64,000 bases of DNA from Chrysomallon squamiferum (GCA_012295275.1 CM022674.1:15534953-15598952), one strand, 5' to 3'; numbered from the stretch's first letter, positions 1 through 13,341 are shown. Program-made: numbers and translations. The notes: a model not told the origin generated them from the letters alone.

Positions 1-50
<50 letters not shown>

Positions 51-52
51 CT
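1..52. repeat. (TAA)n microsatellite at window edge
   Basis: Uninterrupted TAA triplets from the first base onward. The array is cut by the window edge. No gene is visible before base 140. Confidence 0.95.
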
Positions 53-139
53 AACGAAGAAACAAACTATTAAAAGCAATCTATACTTCACGTTTTGGCG
101 TTCTGAAGCTAAAATAAAGAGGCTTTTGTGTGTTCCTAG

Positions 140-360
140 ATGGTCTTAAAAGCAAAGCACAACTTTGTTTTCGCGTACAACAATAGCTCTGACGTCATTT
201 CTACTGTGTCGTTACAGGTATATTATTATCTCCGGAATTTGTCGCGCAGAATGGCATCATTAGTTACTATATATTATTATTTGACGAGTGTTGGTACTGC
301 GTGTAGTTCCGGTTCTCAATGATCATGCGCAGTAGCTGTCGAATTACGAACAAGTTAACG
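140..360. repeat. Left arm of a 4.7 kb inverted repeat, with a CRE-like palindrome
   Basis: This stretch matches the reverse complement of about 4895-5095. Shared landmarks are AACAATAGCTCTGACGTCAT and ATGATCATGCGCAGTAGCT. A perfect TGACGTCA palindrome lies near base 190. The short open frame at 140-322 has no recognisable domain and is probably not coding. A promoter-like origin is inferred from the CRE-type site and from the candidate first exon beside the other arm. Confidence 0.55.
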
Positions 361-840
361 GTAACTATTTGATAAATAACAAGCAGAACTCGTTTATCCG
401 TTATTATTAATGATTTATATATTTATTTATTTATTTTCTTTAATTTTCCTTCATTTTCTTTTCGTTATTTATTAATAAAATTAAATATAGTGAGAACAAA
501 TTATAAAAACCACCACCAACAAAAATAATAATTATTGTTGTTAAGTAGTGATAGTAAATGAAGTATTTATATCAAATTAAAAATAATGCATTCATTTAAA
601 TTTGATATGATTAACATATTTGAGTCTGAATACAGGTAAGTATTTGTACCTTCTAACCCCGACTCCGAAGAGGAATATTCTCCATTAATTCAATCATTAA
701 ACGTGAAAATGTTAATAAAAACGAAAACACTTGCAATTTGTAATAAATATTTTTATTAAATGTCGATATTGTACAATGCATAACATGTTAATGATTCCAA
801 CAATAGCTCTCCACAAATCTAATAGTTATACAAATTATCC
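360..840. other. AT-rich intergenic stretch, nothing recognised
   Basis: Low-complexity A/T-rich DNA with short TTTA and AAT runs. No exon with matching splice sites or recognisable protein similarity was seen. Confidence 0.5.
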
Positions 841-842
841 TT

Positions 843-1900
843 TTACATAATCACTGTGCGTAACGTTGACTGCTTTAAAATTATCTCTAGAGTATATTCA
901 TAAAACCACGAAACACGTTTAGCTTCTACAGGAAGACTGGTTTCTTTCATCAGATTCGAGATCTCTGCACGTCCATTAAATTTTTCAAGAAGAATGTTGA
1001 ATACTTTGTCAATAATTTCATCATGTTTAAGGTTATCCAAATTTCCATTAGTTCAGGAAGAACAGAGACTTGATAGTGATTTTCTTCTTCCTGTTAAACC
1101 TGTACTGCTGACATCTGTGTTATCTTTGAATATAATTCCTTCATTTGTCACTGTTGTTTCGTCTTTTTCTGGTTGTTGGTGTTTCACATTTTTTCGCCGT
1201 CTTCTGTTGGGTTTTGTGGGTGTAGAAACTTCTGAACCTTTATTATCATTACTGTCAGACTCTGCAGCAGCTGTCGAGAATAAACTAGTCTGTGAAGCTG
1301 TTTTTGGTTTAACCTTTGGTCAGTCTGAAAACTGTCTGTCAGATTATCTCTGCTATGCTTTTCACGTGGACCTCTTTTCTCCATATCTGTTTCTTGTGTT
1401 GTTTTTAGTAGAATAACCTATCTTTCCTCTACCTCTACATAAACCATCGTTTTTCTCTACACCTAGCATTTTGACATTCCCTGTTTTTTTGTATGTTCGA
1501 ATGTTTTCAAAATTTCCTCTTCACCTGCTCCTTCGTATGTTGTAGAAAATAGTGTAGTCTGTAACACTGACCTTCGTTCTAAATATCTACGCACTTTGTC
1601 AGGTTCTGGAAAATCATTTTTGTAACGTCATCAACTTGTTTCAAAGGCATTAGTATCATCATTTCATCAAAATAAAACATAGTTCTGAAATAATATTTAA
1701 CATTCTATCAGTTTTTACTCTGAAATCTTCACAAGCTGTGGCATTTTCATCATTAAATATAAATATGGCTCGTTTTTAAAAAGTACCTTTAACAGTGAAT
1801 TATAAAAACTTAGGTCAGTTCTATTTGCAAAATTCTATCTGCTAAGCATTACAGGTGTTTCTTCTACATGATTAAATCCACTGAAAATAAAATTATGAAT
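843..1900 (-). pseudogene. Decayed minus-strand gene of unknown family, copy C1
   Basis: On the minus strand the segment 1790-1430 matches the gene piece at 63330-62757, sharing protein stretches such as YLERRSVLQTTLFSTT and NDENxxAC. Here the frame is interrupted: a stop follows the LNIISE segment, and another follows near 1460. Further 3' (about 1320-843), one frame encodes an Asn/Ser/Lys-rich, probably disordered segment with the basic cluster NRRRRKN, then one TGA at 1053-1055, then a helical end (IIDKVFNILLEKFNG) closing with a stop at 843. I do not recognise the family. Stops in both parts, compared with the better-preserved right copy, argue for a pseudogene, although some stops may lie in unrecognised introns. 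Confidence 0.55.
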
Positions 1901-2518
1901 ATAAAATACACAATCGATATTTAAAAATTAATAAGATTCCTTGTGCTTATACATTTTTAAATATCTCTCAGGTCAACCTAACACGAGAACGATAGCAGTA
2001 CTCATGTCTCCTGTACTCTATCCATATTGATACCAAAGTGTCTTTTTTAGCTGTTTCATTTCTTGTCCGTTATTTTCTGAAGATTATATATATATATATA
2101 AGCGAAAAATAATAAGCTCAATAATATAATCATTCTAAACAGCATTAAGTTTCACATAAATGTAGGCAGATTTCTCCATGCCCGTGCTGAGATCGACGAT
2201 ATGCGGCCAGATCCTTCATGTGGAGAGGGCGTAAAATAACAACAGCAGCAACAACAACAACAATAATAATAATATGTATACGTACCATGATTTCAGATTA
2301 TTCGTACCATGATGTTATCGTGTGATATGATCAGTCTGCATAATAAACACATAAATGTCCTGACGTACTTTTATCTTCAGAAAATCAGTTCACCTGATCT
2401 GTTAGAAGTTTCTACTTTCATTTGTTGTTGACAACCATTCTTTGTTTTGCAACGCATTCTTCCGGTGTCTCGCGCGTTCGGTTCGAAATCATGACAAACG
2501 GGTCCCACCGTCCGGCCA
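1900..2518. other. Intergenic, no gene recognised
   Basis: AT-rich sequence with a short TA run (about 2085-2100) and CAA/AAT triplets (about 2235-2270). No convincing coding exon. Confidence 0.45.
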
Positions 2519-2882
<364 letters not shown>

Positions 2883-2885
<3 letters not shown>

Positions 2886-2899
2886 CTATCTATCTATCA

Positions 2900-2937
<38 letters not shown>

Positions 2938-2990
2938 GTATTTATCTATCTATCTATCTACTATCTATCTATCTATCTATATATATATAT
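2883..2990. repeat. (TCTA)n microsatellite
   Basis: Imperfect TCTA/ATCT tetranucleotide array that grades into a short TA run. Confidence 0.95.
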
Positions 2991-3383
2991 ATTTTTTAAT
3001 GTAAGCGTACATTAAATCTGTTAAGCTTCTGATGAAAATATAGGATGTATAAGTAATGATAATAGTAATAATAATAATAACAACAACAACGACAGCAACG
3101 ATAATTAATAAATAATATGCCTGACATTAATTTTAAAATTTTATAATGTCATGTGGATTTATTTATTTCTTCTTTGTTTCATCCACTCTTGTTATTCGTT
3201 CATTCTTTTATATGAACATAGTACCTGATCTTTCAGGGCACTAAGGTCAACAGAACAATAAAATAATTAATATTTCTGAAATATTCTTGCTAAATTAATT
3301 AATTAATAATTTGTTCATTTACGAGCACTGGGAAATACCTTTGAGCAGGCGTTTCGATTTCTGAAACTTTGGTTCTTTTTACG
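2990..3383. other. AT-rich intergenic stretch, nothing recognised
   Basis: Short AAT and ACA triplet runs near 3060-3110. No exon supported. Confidence 0.45.
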
Positions 3384-4010
3384 AAGCTACGGCGTTGAAG
3401 GGCTTCAGCGTCGTAAAAGGGAGGTAAGTCTCACAGTCATATTTGGAGAAATAGCAAAGTTCTCGTTCTTAAAGGAAACGAACGGAGTGTATAATTGTTA
3501 GTAACAATAGCGTTAACAAATAATGATGATGATGATGATGATAGAAATAGTAATAGCAATGATAACAAAAATTATGATTAATAAAACAAATTAAGTTATA
3601 AGTCGGGTATATTATATTAGATTTGTCTTTTTATCTTAAATAAAACTATTTTAATAAAACAAGTCATACCGCTTGGCTATTTTTATTTTATATATTTTTC
3701 ACAACTTTATTGAATCTTCGACGTCGAAGGGCTTCAGCATCGTTTAAGGGAGGTAAGTCTCACAGTCAGATTTGATGAAAAAGCAAAGTTCTCGTTCTTG
3801 ATGAAACGAATAGCCTTTATAAATGTTAGTAACAAGAACATTAACAATAGTAATGATGATAATCATGATAAAAATAATAACAAAAATTATCATTAACAAA
3901 ACAAATTAACTTACAAATGGGGTAAATCATATCAAATTTGTCTTTAAATCTTTAGTAAAACCTCAGATGAGTTTAAATAAAATAATTCTTACCACTTGGC
4001 TATTTTTTAC
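3384..4010 (+). repeat. Tandem duplication of about 325 bp containing an exon-like piece with a splice donor
   Basis: The segments 3384-3690 and 3715-4010 are diverged direct copies. Each contains GAAGGGCTTCAGC followed by GGGAG|GTAAGT, a near-perfect splice donor. In one frame the sequence before the donor reads YGVEGLQRRKRE in the first unit and FDVEGLQHRLRE in the second, so both stay open despite substitutions. A clear acceptor with polypyrimidine tract is not visible in the second unit. This may be a duplicated exon or a non-coding repeat. Confidence 0.4.
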
Positions 4011-4374
4011 CTTTTTTATAAGTTTATTATTTTAAATTATGTAGTACTATATAAAATGGGAAATGTAGGATCCATTTCAATAAAAGATCATCAAGTAATT
4101 ATTGACAAATACATATGATTTATATTTAAATATATACAAGTAAATGTGGTGTATATTATATAGTTACAAGTAACACAAGGTTGTTTTAGTTATTTGCTTT
4201 TATTTGTATGTATTGTTATCTGTGTTATTTTTTGTGAAGTCTTCTTTAAAATATGAATTAAAGACCCACATTGATCATCTTCACAATATCAGTAATAATC
4301 ACCACAGTGTCCGTGTTTGGCTGAGAGTCTACGTTTACTCTATGTAAATGAGTTAACTGTCTATGATTTTATTA

Positions 4375-4408
<34 letters not shown>

Positions 4409-4895
4409 GTATGACACCGACAATGTGTTTTCTTTCAAAAAAAAAATGATTACCTTCTTAGCAATGGTTCTTTGCTTTCTTGAAACATGTATTTTCGCAC
4501 GATTTTAATATATATTTTAAAATTATTATTATTCAACATGTTCGTCTGGCGAAGCTGTTTGAAAGTCTGGTAGAAAAAGATGATCGGTTTGAAATACTCG
4601 GAGAAGTTATCATGGGTCTCGTTTTGTTTCCTTCTTAAGGTCAGGATTAAATTATAATTAATGTTCGCTAGAATGAGATATTTATTTGTTTATTCATTTA
4701 TTACCTGAAAGAAAATACAACATATGTAATAATAATAAAAGCACTAATAAAATAATAATGGTAACAAATTAAAAAATAATAAAAATTGATAATGAGGAAA
4801 AGAAATATAAGTCAGAAAAAAAAATCTATAAATCATTTAAAATAATCTGCAATTAACCAAAATAATATTTCTTTTCAAGAGGCCCAACTCTTTAA
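4010..4895. other. Intergenic with (ATT)n run, no gene recognised
   Basis: AT-rich DNA with an ATT triplet run at about 4371-4408. The small open frame at 4317-4508 is mostly this run and is not credible as a gene. Confidence 0.45.
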
Positions 4896-5095
4896 CTCAG
4901 AAGCTACTGCGCATGATCAGTGAGTCATGTAAGCTACACATGAGACCAACATTAATCAACGAACAGTTTGTTATTCGGTTCGCCATTTGCGCGGAAAGAG
5001 CCTGCGACAAAGATATCACCTATGCTTGGGACGTCATAGTAGAGATGACGTCAGAGCTATTGTTACACCGTCGCGACAGCAACCGACAAGCTGAG
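4895..5095. promoter_or_regulatory. Right arm of the 4.7 kb inverted repeat, with CRE palindrome upstream of a candidate first exon
   Basis: Reverse-complement match to 140-360. It contains ATGACGTCAG near 5046 (a perfect TGACGTCA) and GACGTCAT near 5031, both CREB/ATF-type sites. Local GC content is clearly above the surroundings. Its position just upstream of the exon at 5182-5311 fits a promoter; this is an inference. Confidence 0.45.
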
Positions 5096-5181
5096 AAGGA
5101 AGTTCTTGAAGAGAGTTTGAGTGATTCTGAAGACGAGGTTTTCCCCGAGTTCGATAATGAGATGATATTCGACAATCAGAG

Positions 5182-5311
5182 ATGCAATCTACAAAGAGCA
5201 CGGCTGCGGAGAAATCTGTTTTTGAAGATGGTCTCCGATCCCAAATCGTATCACCACAGGTGTTCAAATCTCTCGATATTGATAACATGAGGATCAGAAG
5301 TCAGTCAATAG
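5182..5311 (+). CDS. Candidate first coding exon, unknown protein
   Basis: The ATG at 5182 is the first Met after an in-frame stop at 5158 and opens a Ser/Lys/Glu-rich frame (MQSTKSTAAEKSVFEDG and onward) that runs to a good donor (ATAG|GTGAGA, exon ending 5311, phase 1). An alternative frame over the same bases is also open (4913-5290) and encodes an acidic stretch (LEESLSDSEDE), so the true frame is not settled. No downstream exon in matching phase was identified, so product and function are unknown. Its location next to a CRE-containing, relatively GC-rich block supports a transcription start region. Confidence 0.35.
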
Positions 5312-6400
5312 GTGAGAGGGATTCCTTTGTAGTAATGGCTGCTGTTCGGTAAGCGTAGAATTTATTTACTATAAGTATTGAAATTAAAGAAGGAAAATAT
5401 AGATTTCAGATGGAAACTTATTTAGTTTTTTAATCTGTACGCTTTCATTTTCAGTTATTTTTTATTTTTTTTCTATTTACTTACTGTAATTTTTATCATT
5501 AAAAACAAGGAACTGTTTAATGTCCCGCTCAGGAAAAAAAAATAATTCATAAGTATTAACTGAGTTTTTATAAAATCTTAAAGTTACTGAGAGAAACTGA
5601 AAGTGACTAAACTACTGATTCGCAGCAAGAGTTTTATGTGCATCTTTCCATAGACAGAAAAGCACAAACCACAACCTTTTATAAACACACTGATTAGTAT
5701 TAATGCAGCCATCCAGCGAAACAGACCTGAAACTTACCTCACTTTTTTTGTTCATTTATTAAAATATTATTTTCTATAAATAATTATTTGAACCTGGTTA
5801 ATAATTACATATTCTGTTACAAATGACATTTGCCAATTTTTCTTTTGTTTGTTTGTTTTAAAGGAAACTTTGGGGTTCACTGATTCTATGAGGATAAGGA
5901 CAGGAGGGTTCAATGTCCCAGTGTTAATAATAATAACAGATTTATATAAAATTAAATACTGGGGTGATGCTAGAATCTAATGCTTAGATGTTTCAGGGTC
6001 TCTGTTGTGGTGTTTAGACGTGAAACTGCTCATAATACTTTAGCCATAGATCACATTTAAACAATAAACTGTAGACAGTTTGAAACATTATTATTTTGCT
6101 TTTCTAAAACAACTAAACTAAAGGTATAATGTGTGTGTTTTATTTTTGTTTTCTTTCTCTCTGAAAATCACTTTATGTACCTTGATTGAATTCGGTCAGT
6201 ACACTTTTCCAGTTACAGCATTTTGTTGTTAATGCTTGTTTTAAAGAAATTAATGGTTAAATACATACATACACACACACAGACACACGCAAACACACAC
6301 GCACACAAACAAAAATAAAAAATAAATAAATAAAGCGCTGGTAGTACTTGCTCTTGTTGTTCTACTCAAAGAAAGAAAGAAAGAAAGAGGCAGTCTACTA
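5312..6400. other. Intron or intergenic, no exon recognised
   Basis: AT-rich sequence with short CA and GAAA runs near 6265-6390. No exon with matching phase to the candidate first exon could be supported. Confidence 0.4.
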
Positions 6401-6402
6401 TA

Positions 6403-6915
<513 letters not shown>

Positions 6916-6929
6916 TATCTATCTATATA

Positions 6930-7863
6930 TCTATCCCTGTATTTCTTTTCGTTAACATTTGATGATTCATAATTTCTTATATTTTACTTCTGAATATTAA
7001 TAAAAAAAATAATTAAAAAAATGATATAATAGATATTTTGAATCTCCGTACATAATACTTTATTATAAAAATTACGTTAATTTGCATATTCATAATACGT
7101 TTGATTTTTAGATTAGCATTCACAATATATTATTATACTAATAATCATACATATGCTCATTTGTAATATTTGACATCTGCATATTCATAAAACCCCCACT
7201 GTATTTGCTTGTTAACAATATGTTAGTACAATAACTGTTACGTATGGACGATAGGCTTTTTCCTTTTATAATTCAGGTCAATATTTTCATTGAATGGGAA
7301 ATAACTGAACTGTGGTAAAGCTATATCAAATCCAGGCTTTGTGTGTGATCAAAGGTCACAATAGCTTCAGGTTAAGCCTAAAATCCTGACTGATTTATCA
7401 GTCATTGTAACTGTTCAGCTTATTACTAATTTGTTATTATAATTATTGTTTCACATTTTCGTATTGACACTAATTATGATTTAACGGTTTATTTACGTCA
7501 GTTTTGAATTAAAAGTAATTTGTTATTATTAATATCATTTTACTTTATCTTTGATTTGTTTGTTAACCATTTTTTAAAACGTCTGCTGTAAATTAGTCAA
7601 TAATCATGATTTTTGTGAATAAAAAGTTTTACTCGTGTTTAGTATTGACTAATGGACAAAAAGTGAAACTAATGTAGACAGCGTATTTCAAAAATGATTT
7701 AATTTTTTTTTCTCATTCAGTATTTTTATATGTTCATGTTTTATAGCCAGTATTTATTATCTGCCTTAGTAAGATCAGCTTTATTCATCAATTTATAGAA
7801 CACTCGAGGTTCCTGTAGAAATGAAAATATTTATGAATGTGGAACATCCATTAATTCGAATAT

Positions 7864-7906
<43 letters not shown>

Positions 7907-8115
7907 TTCTCGGAATAAGTAATTCAACACATAACTTATGACAAGACAAAAGATGTTTATTTCTCTGATGATTTCACCGCGTGCAGTATTGAGAACATAT
8001 AAACACAACGTAGTTTAAACAATATTTTCTGTAGTAATATTTTTAATTATTATTTAATCCGAAAGACTGACTCTCTCCATGACAATATGACAAAATTCAG
8101 AAAAGTTTATATAAA
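6930..8115 (+). repeat. Diverged direct copy of 54.3-59.75 kb with the receptor exons missing
   Basis: Colinear similarity in the same orientation with the right-hand receptor region: 6950-7700 matches about 54345-55140 and 55740-56000, and 7968-8010 (CACCGCGTGCAGTATTGAGA) matches 59727 onward. The coding exons present at 57.8-59.7 kb in the right copy are absent here. Contains a (TTTA)n run at about 7858-7910. Confidence 0.6.
7765..7830 (+). pseudogene. Exon relic of the ITAM/ITIM-like receptor
   Basis: The stretch AGTAAGATCAGCTTTATTCATCAATTTATAGAACAC aligns with the 3' end of the receptor exon at 57455-57503 plus the first bases of its intron, and the following ATGAATGTGGAACATCCATT matches 57533-57552. 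Only this exon tail survives in the left copy. Confidence 0.5.
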
Positions 8116-8117
8116 AG

Positions 8118-9110
8118 TTATTTGATTTGGTTGTTATAAATAAATGTTGAATTGTCATTGTTTTTGGTATAGATGTATAATAATATGGTATATATTTGGT
8201 GTAAATGTACAGTAATATGGTATATATTTATTATTCTGTAAAGTAAAATTTTCCACTTAAAAATATAGGGAAACTCATCACCAATATCAAAATTACATAA
8301 CTGACATTTTCTGTGTTTCAATATTGAACTATCTACCAGGTTATATAGGAGGCTTGACATTACTAACTTTAAATAAAGTTCTACCATTCTTAATTGGCAC
8401 AAAACATTTACTTGAACACACGAATATATACTACATAAACACATTCATCTAATATAGCTATTATAGAAGCATTTATACCATGCAGCTTGGTGTTGAATTG
8501 TTAACACATCATATACACTTGCAAAACTTCAGATGAAATCTTTCACTTATATTGCAATTACTAAAACCCCTGATTTCACATTCATATAACAATATTGGTT
8601 TTACAATTTTATGAAACTAATCTAAGTGACAGTCGATTAATAACCTCAGCGACAATTTCTTTTTCCATATGTTTATATATAAATCTGTTTTTAATTTTCC
8701 TGTGGAAAAAAAATAATTTTTGACATGGCAGCATTAACTTTTGATTTCCATGTTTTGCAATTCATTTCGAAACAGTGCACGTAATGTTGTAAGTTTTCTG
8801 TTCCTTCTCCTAAATTGTACAGTATCATCAGCATATAACTTCAGATATGCATTAATATTTTTCTCCAGAAAATCTGTCATCAATTTAATACCTTTGCAGT
8901 TTTCTGTAGGAAAACAATCTCTTAAAGCATTTAAATATAATGAAAATAAAACAGGTCAGAAGTTTTCCCCTTCCCTTATTCCAATAAACCAAGGAAAATT
9001 TCCTGATTCAAAGCCGTTATGTACAATTTTTGATTTTATACCGTTGTACATATTAAATATTATTCTGAAACATTTCCCATTAGTATCTTAATATATTTTG
9101 CCATTGTTTT
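8118..9110 (-). mobile_element. Decayed LINE (non-LTR retrotransposon), reverse transcriptase 3' part
   Basis: On the minus strand the remnant reads through a reverse transcriptase core with the catalytic motif YADDT (about 8840) and ends in the Cys/His-rich tail typical of these proteins (HRKCQLCNFDIGDEF, about 8270-8310). Many frameshifts and stops make it inactive. A matching relic in the same orientation lies at 59900-60895, which indicates insertion before the flanking duplication. I infer a non-LTR element from the RT motif and the tail; the clade cannot be fixed by eye. Confidence 0.75.
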
Positions 9111-9119
9111 TAATAACGA

Positions 9120-9666
9120 AATGAAAGTAGGTAGTACAAAACTGTTATCAGTTTGTAGAGAACCCTGTCGAAAACCAGACTTATTTTTTTTCCAGTAATT
9201 CAACATAAATATGTAGAAAAAATATATTCATTAATGATTATATGATTTACTGTCAAGAAAGACAGAAAAATGATGTTGACGATGATTACGATAATGATAA
9301 TGACATTGATAATAATGATAATAATGATAACAATATAAAAACAGTAAAACAAACAAAAATAAGAACAATAATAATAATATATAACTACTACTACTATTAC
9401 TAATAATAATAAGAAGAAGAAGAAGAAGAAGAAGAAGAATACTGTAAATATGAAAAAGTAAATCATCAATAAGTATTATTGTTAAAAAGATCACATTAAA
9501 TTACTTAATGATGATAATTTGTGTTACTGTGATTGTATTGAACATTCAAGAAATCGTTTCTACCTAAGCTACACTTATATTTAAATCTGTCTATGTACCA
9601 ATCCATCACGAACACATACATATGTTAATAATCTAAATACATACAGATTATCATGCAAACATAAAT

Positions 9667-9713
<47 letters not shown>

Positions 9714-10785
9714 CATTTATACCTACTGAATACATTAACTGTATAAACTCACTCACACACATACATACATACATAATAAATCTGTATGATCTGTTTCAAA
9801 ACATTAATACTAAAATCGGTGTGTTCGAATCAATGAATGTGGGGTGGATAGATCGATAGATGCATTGGTGGATGGATAGAGAGAAACAGGGATTATGGAA
9901 ATGCTTGAAGAAAAATAGTTGTGTATTTGTTTACAATACAATATACAAACACACATAAACACAACACACAAGATATAATACAAATAACAAAAAAAAATAT
10001 ATATATATATAATAACACACACACAGTGAGAACAATAATAAAAATACAAAAATAAAAAAAATATAAAAAAATAAATAATTAACAAGAAACAATACCAAAA
10101 GATACAACCAAAAAACATTAGTTGATAAATGCACAAATTAATTATTCAAAGATAGAGAAATCAAGTTACAAATGATCATTTCCATGATGACTGTTATTCG
10201 AATAAACGTAAATGCATATAGCATTCTTGTAGTCTTAAATTTCGTTCAATTAAATTGAAAAAATCAATAAGAATTATACAAAAATATGCAGGATTACTAC
10301 ATTATTAATTACATTAACCATATTCACTGTAGCATCAAATACTTGAGCTCTGCATAGAAAACAGAAGCTTGTGTCAAACGGTTAAAGTGTTTCAGGGTTT
10401 TACCTTGTTAGACTGGCAGCGAGAGTAAAGTGGTAAAGACTTTACAGTAACAAGGTTGTGTAACCAGAAAGATATTGGTTACTAAAAACTGTAGTTGATT
10501 GTATTTAACACGTGTGGCTGTGGTAGGATCAGTTCTTTAAAAAATTGACAGATACTTTTTGTAAGATTTTTCAAACCTCTGGAAACATTAACACAAAAAT
10601 ATTCATCAGCTGTTCTTCGATGCTAATTGTTGACTCTGTTTGGGAATCACCAGAAACAGAATTTATGACATTGCTTGGAAACACCAGTAGAACTAATCAA
10701 TAGTTTATTTGGTTATGTGAAATAACGATTAAAATTTCTTGATGCAATAGGATTAATTAATTCCAGCACTGAAGTCGTTGGTAAA
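9120..10785. other. Spacer upstream of FReD copy 1
   Basis: AT-rich spacer with small GAA, CA and TA runs (about 9416-9438, 9667-9710). Parts resemble the spacers before copies 3 and 4 (for example ATTGTATTGAACATTC at 9532 and 18072). From about 10320 the sequence matches the upstream region of copy 4 (23845 onward), so copies 1 and 4 share one promoter type. No other gene seen. Confidence 0.5.
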
Positions 10786-12028
10786 ATGGTTATAATGAGA
10801 CGAATCCAAAGAATAGACTTTTGTATTTTAGCATTTGTGATAATCGTTGTTTCTTTTGCTAATACCGAGCTTGGCACTCGTAAGACTTTTCGAAAGTTAC
10901 CACAGTACAACGATAAGAAACCTGCAGAAGATCCTTCAAAAGAATTGAACATGTCCAGTAAACTCTGCTGCCTCGTCACCGAATGTTCCACCTGTGTCGG
11001 CTGCAAAGGTTTCGTCTACAACAGCGGTAACGGCATATGTTCTCTTTACAACGAAACGTTGAATTCTCTTTCGTTTGTTAATGAGACAGAAACTGAATCG
11101 TATGGTAAGTTGTGATTTGTTTGTTTACTTATATATATAAATCAAATGAACTGCAAAGATAGATAAAAGAAAGTGTATTGTTTTCTTCCTTTTTATGCAC
11201 ATTTGTTTGTAAGTCTATTTGTTTATACATGTATTAATTTAGATACTTTTTTCACAGAATAATGGATTTATTTTGTTTTTCATACGAATTTATAAACTGA
11301 CATCATCATCCTCGTTGTTGTTGTTGTTACAGAAAGTGCTCCCTCTGACTGTGTAGAAATAATTATGAATGGAGGTAAAACAAGCGGAGTTTATACAATT
11401 GTACCACGTGACAACGACAGCCCAATCAGGGCGTACTGCGAAATTTCTGATAATGATAGCGGTTGGCTTGTAAGTTTGAGCAATACTTTTTTATTAATTC
11501 TTCTATTGTTTTCATTTCATATATTATTACCCTCTCTCTCTCTCTCTCTCTCTGTATCTATATATATATATCTATATATATATATATATCTATCTATATA
11601 TATATATATATATCTCTCTCTGTTTCAATTTTTTTTCTGTTTTTAGCCTTTTCATTTCGCTTTATATATGCATGTTTTATTGTGTCTCAAACAATTTTAA
11701 TGTTTTCTTTCTCTCTGGGCCCCTCTCCCTTTCTCTACAAGACTAATTTGTTCATTTCCTTTATTTTATTTTATTATTATTATTATTTTGTTACTCTCAA
11801 TAAGCAGACATGGGACCTATGTTTTCTGTTCTTCTTTTGATGTTCAGGTATTTCAGAGACGGACGGACGGATCAGAAAACTTCTACAGAACGTGGCAAGA
11901 ATACAGAGACGGATTTGGTTCATTAACCAATGAATTCTGGCTAGGTACATAATTAATAATAGATAATTAAAATGTAAACAAAAACAGTAGGTTAAGTGGG
12001 TGACTTCACAAATATAATATATCAAAAG

Positions 12029-12029
<1 letters not shown>

Positions 12030-12072
<43 letters not shown>

Positions 12073-12082
12073 CTGTGTGTGT
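12030..12082. repeat. (GT)n microsatellite in FReD copy 1 intron
   Basis: GT array with a short GCGC interruption. The antisense His/Thr open frame is an artefact of it. Confidence 0.95.
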
Positions 12083-12689
12083 GTTTATGTGCGTGTGATT
12101 GATTAAGAAAAAGAGCGAAAAAACAACAACATTTTGGTAAAATCAGTGAAAACAGACCATACAAACAAATATAATGTTCATTCGTTGATCCGTTGATGTA
12201 TCGATTATCAATATGATTTATCTTGCCAGTAAATGAGAACATACATCGGTCGATCAGATAGGGTTACTACGATCTGAAAATTGACTTGGAACATTTTGAA
12301 GGAAACGCGACTTTTGCTGTCTACAAAAATGTCTTTATAAATGGAGAAGATGATTTATGTCAGTTATCACTTGAAAAATACAACGGAACTGCAGGTAATC
12401 TGAAATAAATACAATAACAAGAACAGCAGTAATGCTAATGATAAGAATAATTTTCTAAAATAAATAAAGCAACAAAAAGTAAAATAAATCAATGAATGAA
12501 TGGATAAATAAATAACTAAATACATTCAATTCTAATACATTTCTAAAATAAATGTATAGAATTCTAAACAACCGGAACAATAACACTAAAAATAATCGAC
12601 TAGTTATTAAATTTATATTAAATTTATCTGTAAACAGTTCATATCTGTATTTAGATAGAACAAAATATTTTTTTCATGTTTAACAGTAC

Positions 12690-13165
12690 TCGCGATATGC
12701 CATACTCTCGATAGTGTTGAAATCAAGTTTATACCCTGTGCTGTCAGTTTGTATTGAATATTCAGAATCGTAACTGGTAAATTGGCACGTTGTAAATTGT
12801 CAGAGGCTACAAGGTGGCAAATTATTGGCATGAGTGATCCAGGAAATCTCATCAAACTATTTGGATGTCAACTTGCGCGCAGTATATCCATCATTTTAAG
12901 ACTGTTAAACAAAACGCAGAGCTTTAAAAAAAATTTCAAAGATGGTCCAAACATCGAAGACCCTCTAAGACAACAATAAGAGAGGAGAGAGAATTGCACA
13001 GACTTGTTAGATGTCGTTCATGGGTCTGAACCACATCTTTAAAAAAACAGTGGTTAGAATTGAGCTCTATTTTCTATACGAAACTCAGGAATCGGTTAAA
13101 AGGAGGACAGAAAACATGAAACAAATAAAACGGTCTCAAGCTCACAAGGGAGTACAACATTTAAA
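12690..13165 (+). mobile_element. Tc1/mariner-like transposase fragment inside FReD copy 1
   Basis: From about 12782 the translation shows the N-terminal helix-turn-helix signature of Tc1-like transposases (LSEATRWQIIGMS, then SIILRLLNK). It continues after a stop and frame change into the typical ELHRLVRCRSWVRTTSLKKQWL region. The DDE catalytic part is absent, so this is a dead fragment. It replaces the first part of exon 5 of the host FReD copy; terminal inverted repeats were not identified. Confidence 0.75.
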
Positions 13166-13341
13166 CATGTAGATAAATCAAGAGATTTACAAAGGACAAT
13201 GGTAACTCATGTGCTAGGGGTTATAAGGTACAACGACTGTCACTCTGCCAATCTGTACGGTCTGTACCTCAAAGGAACCAATAACCTCTTAGGTGTAGGC
13301 ATCAACTGCTCTCCATGGAGAGTCTATTACTATTCACTGAA

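Noticed and set aside
8741-9091. Plus-strand open frame of 116 codons
   Set aside because: It is the complement of the decayed LINE reverse transcriptase (YADDT on the minus strand).
10713-11006. Minus-strand open frame opposite FReD copy 1 exon 1
   Set aside because: Antisense shadow of a conserved coding exon, with no independent similarity.
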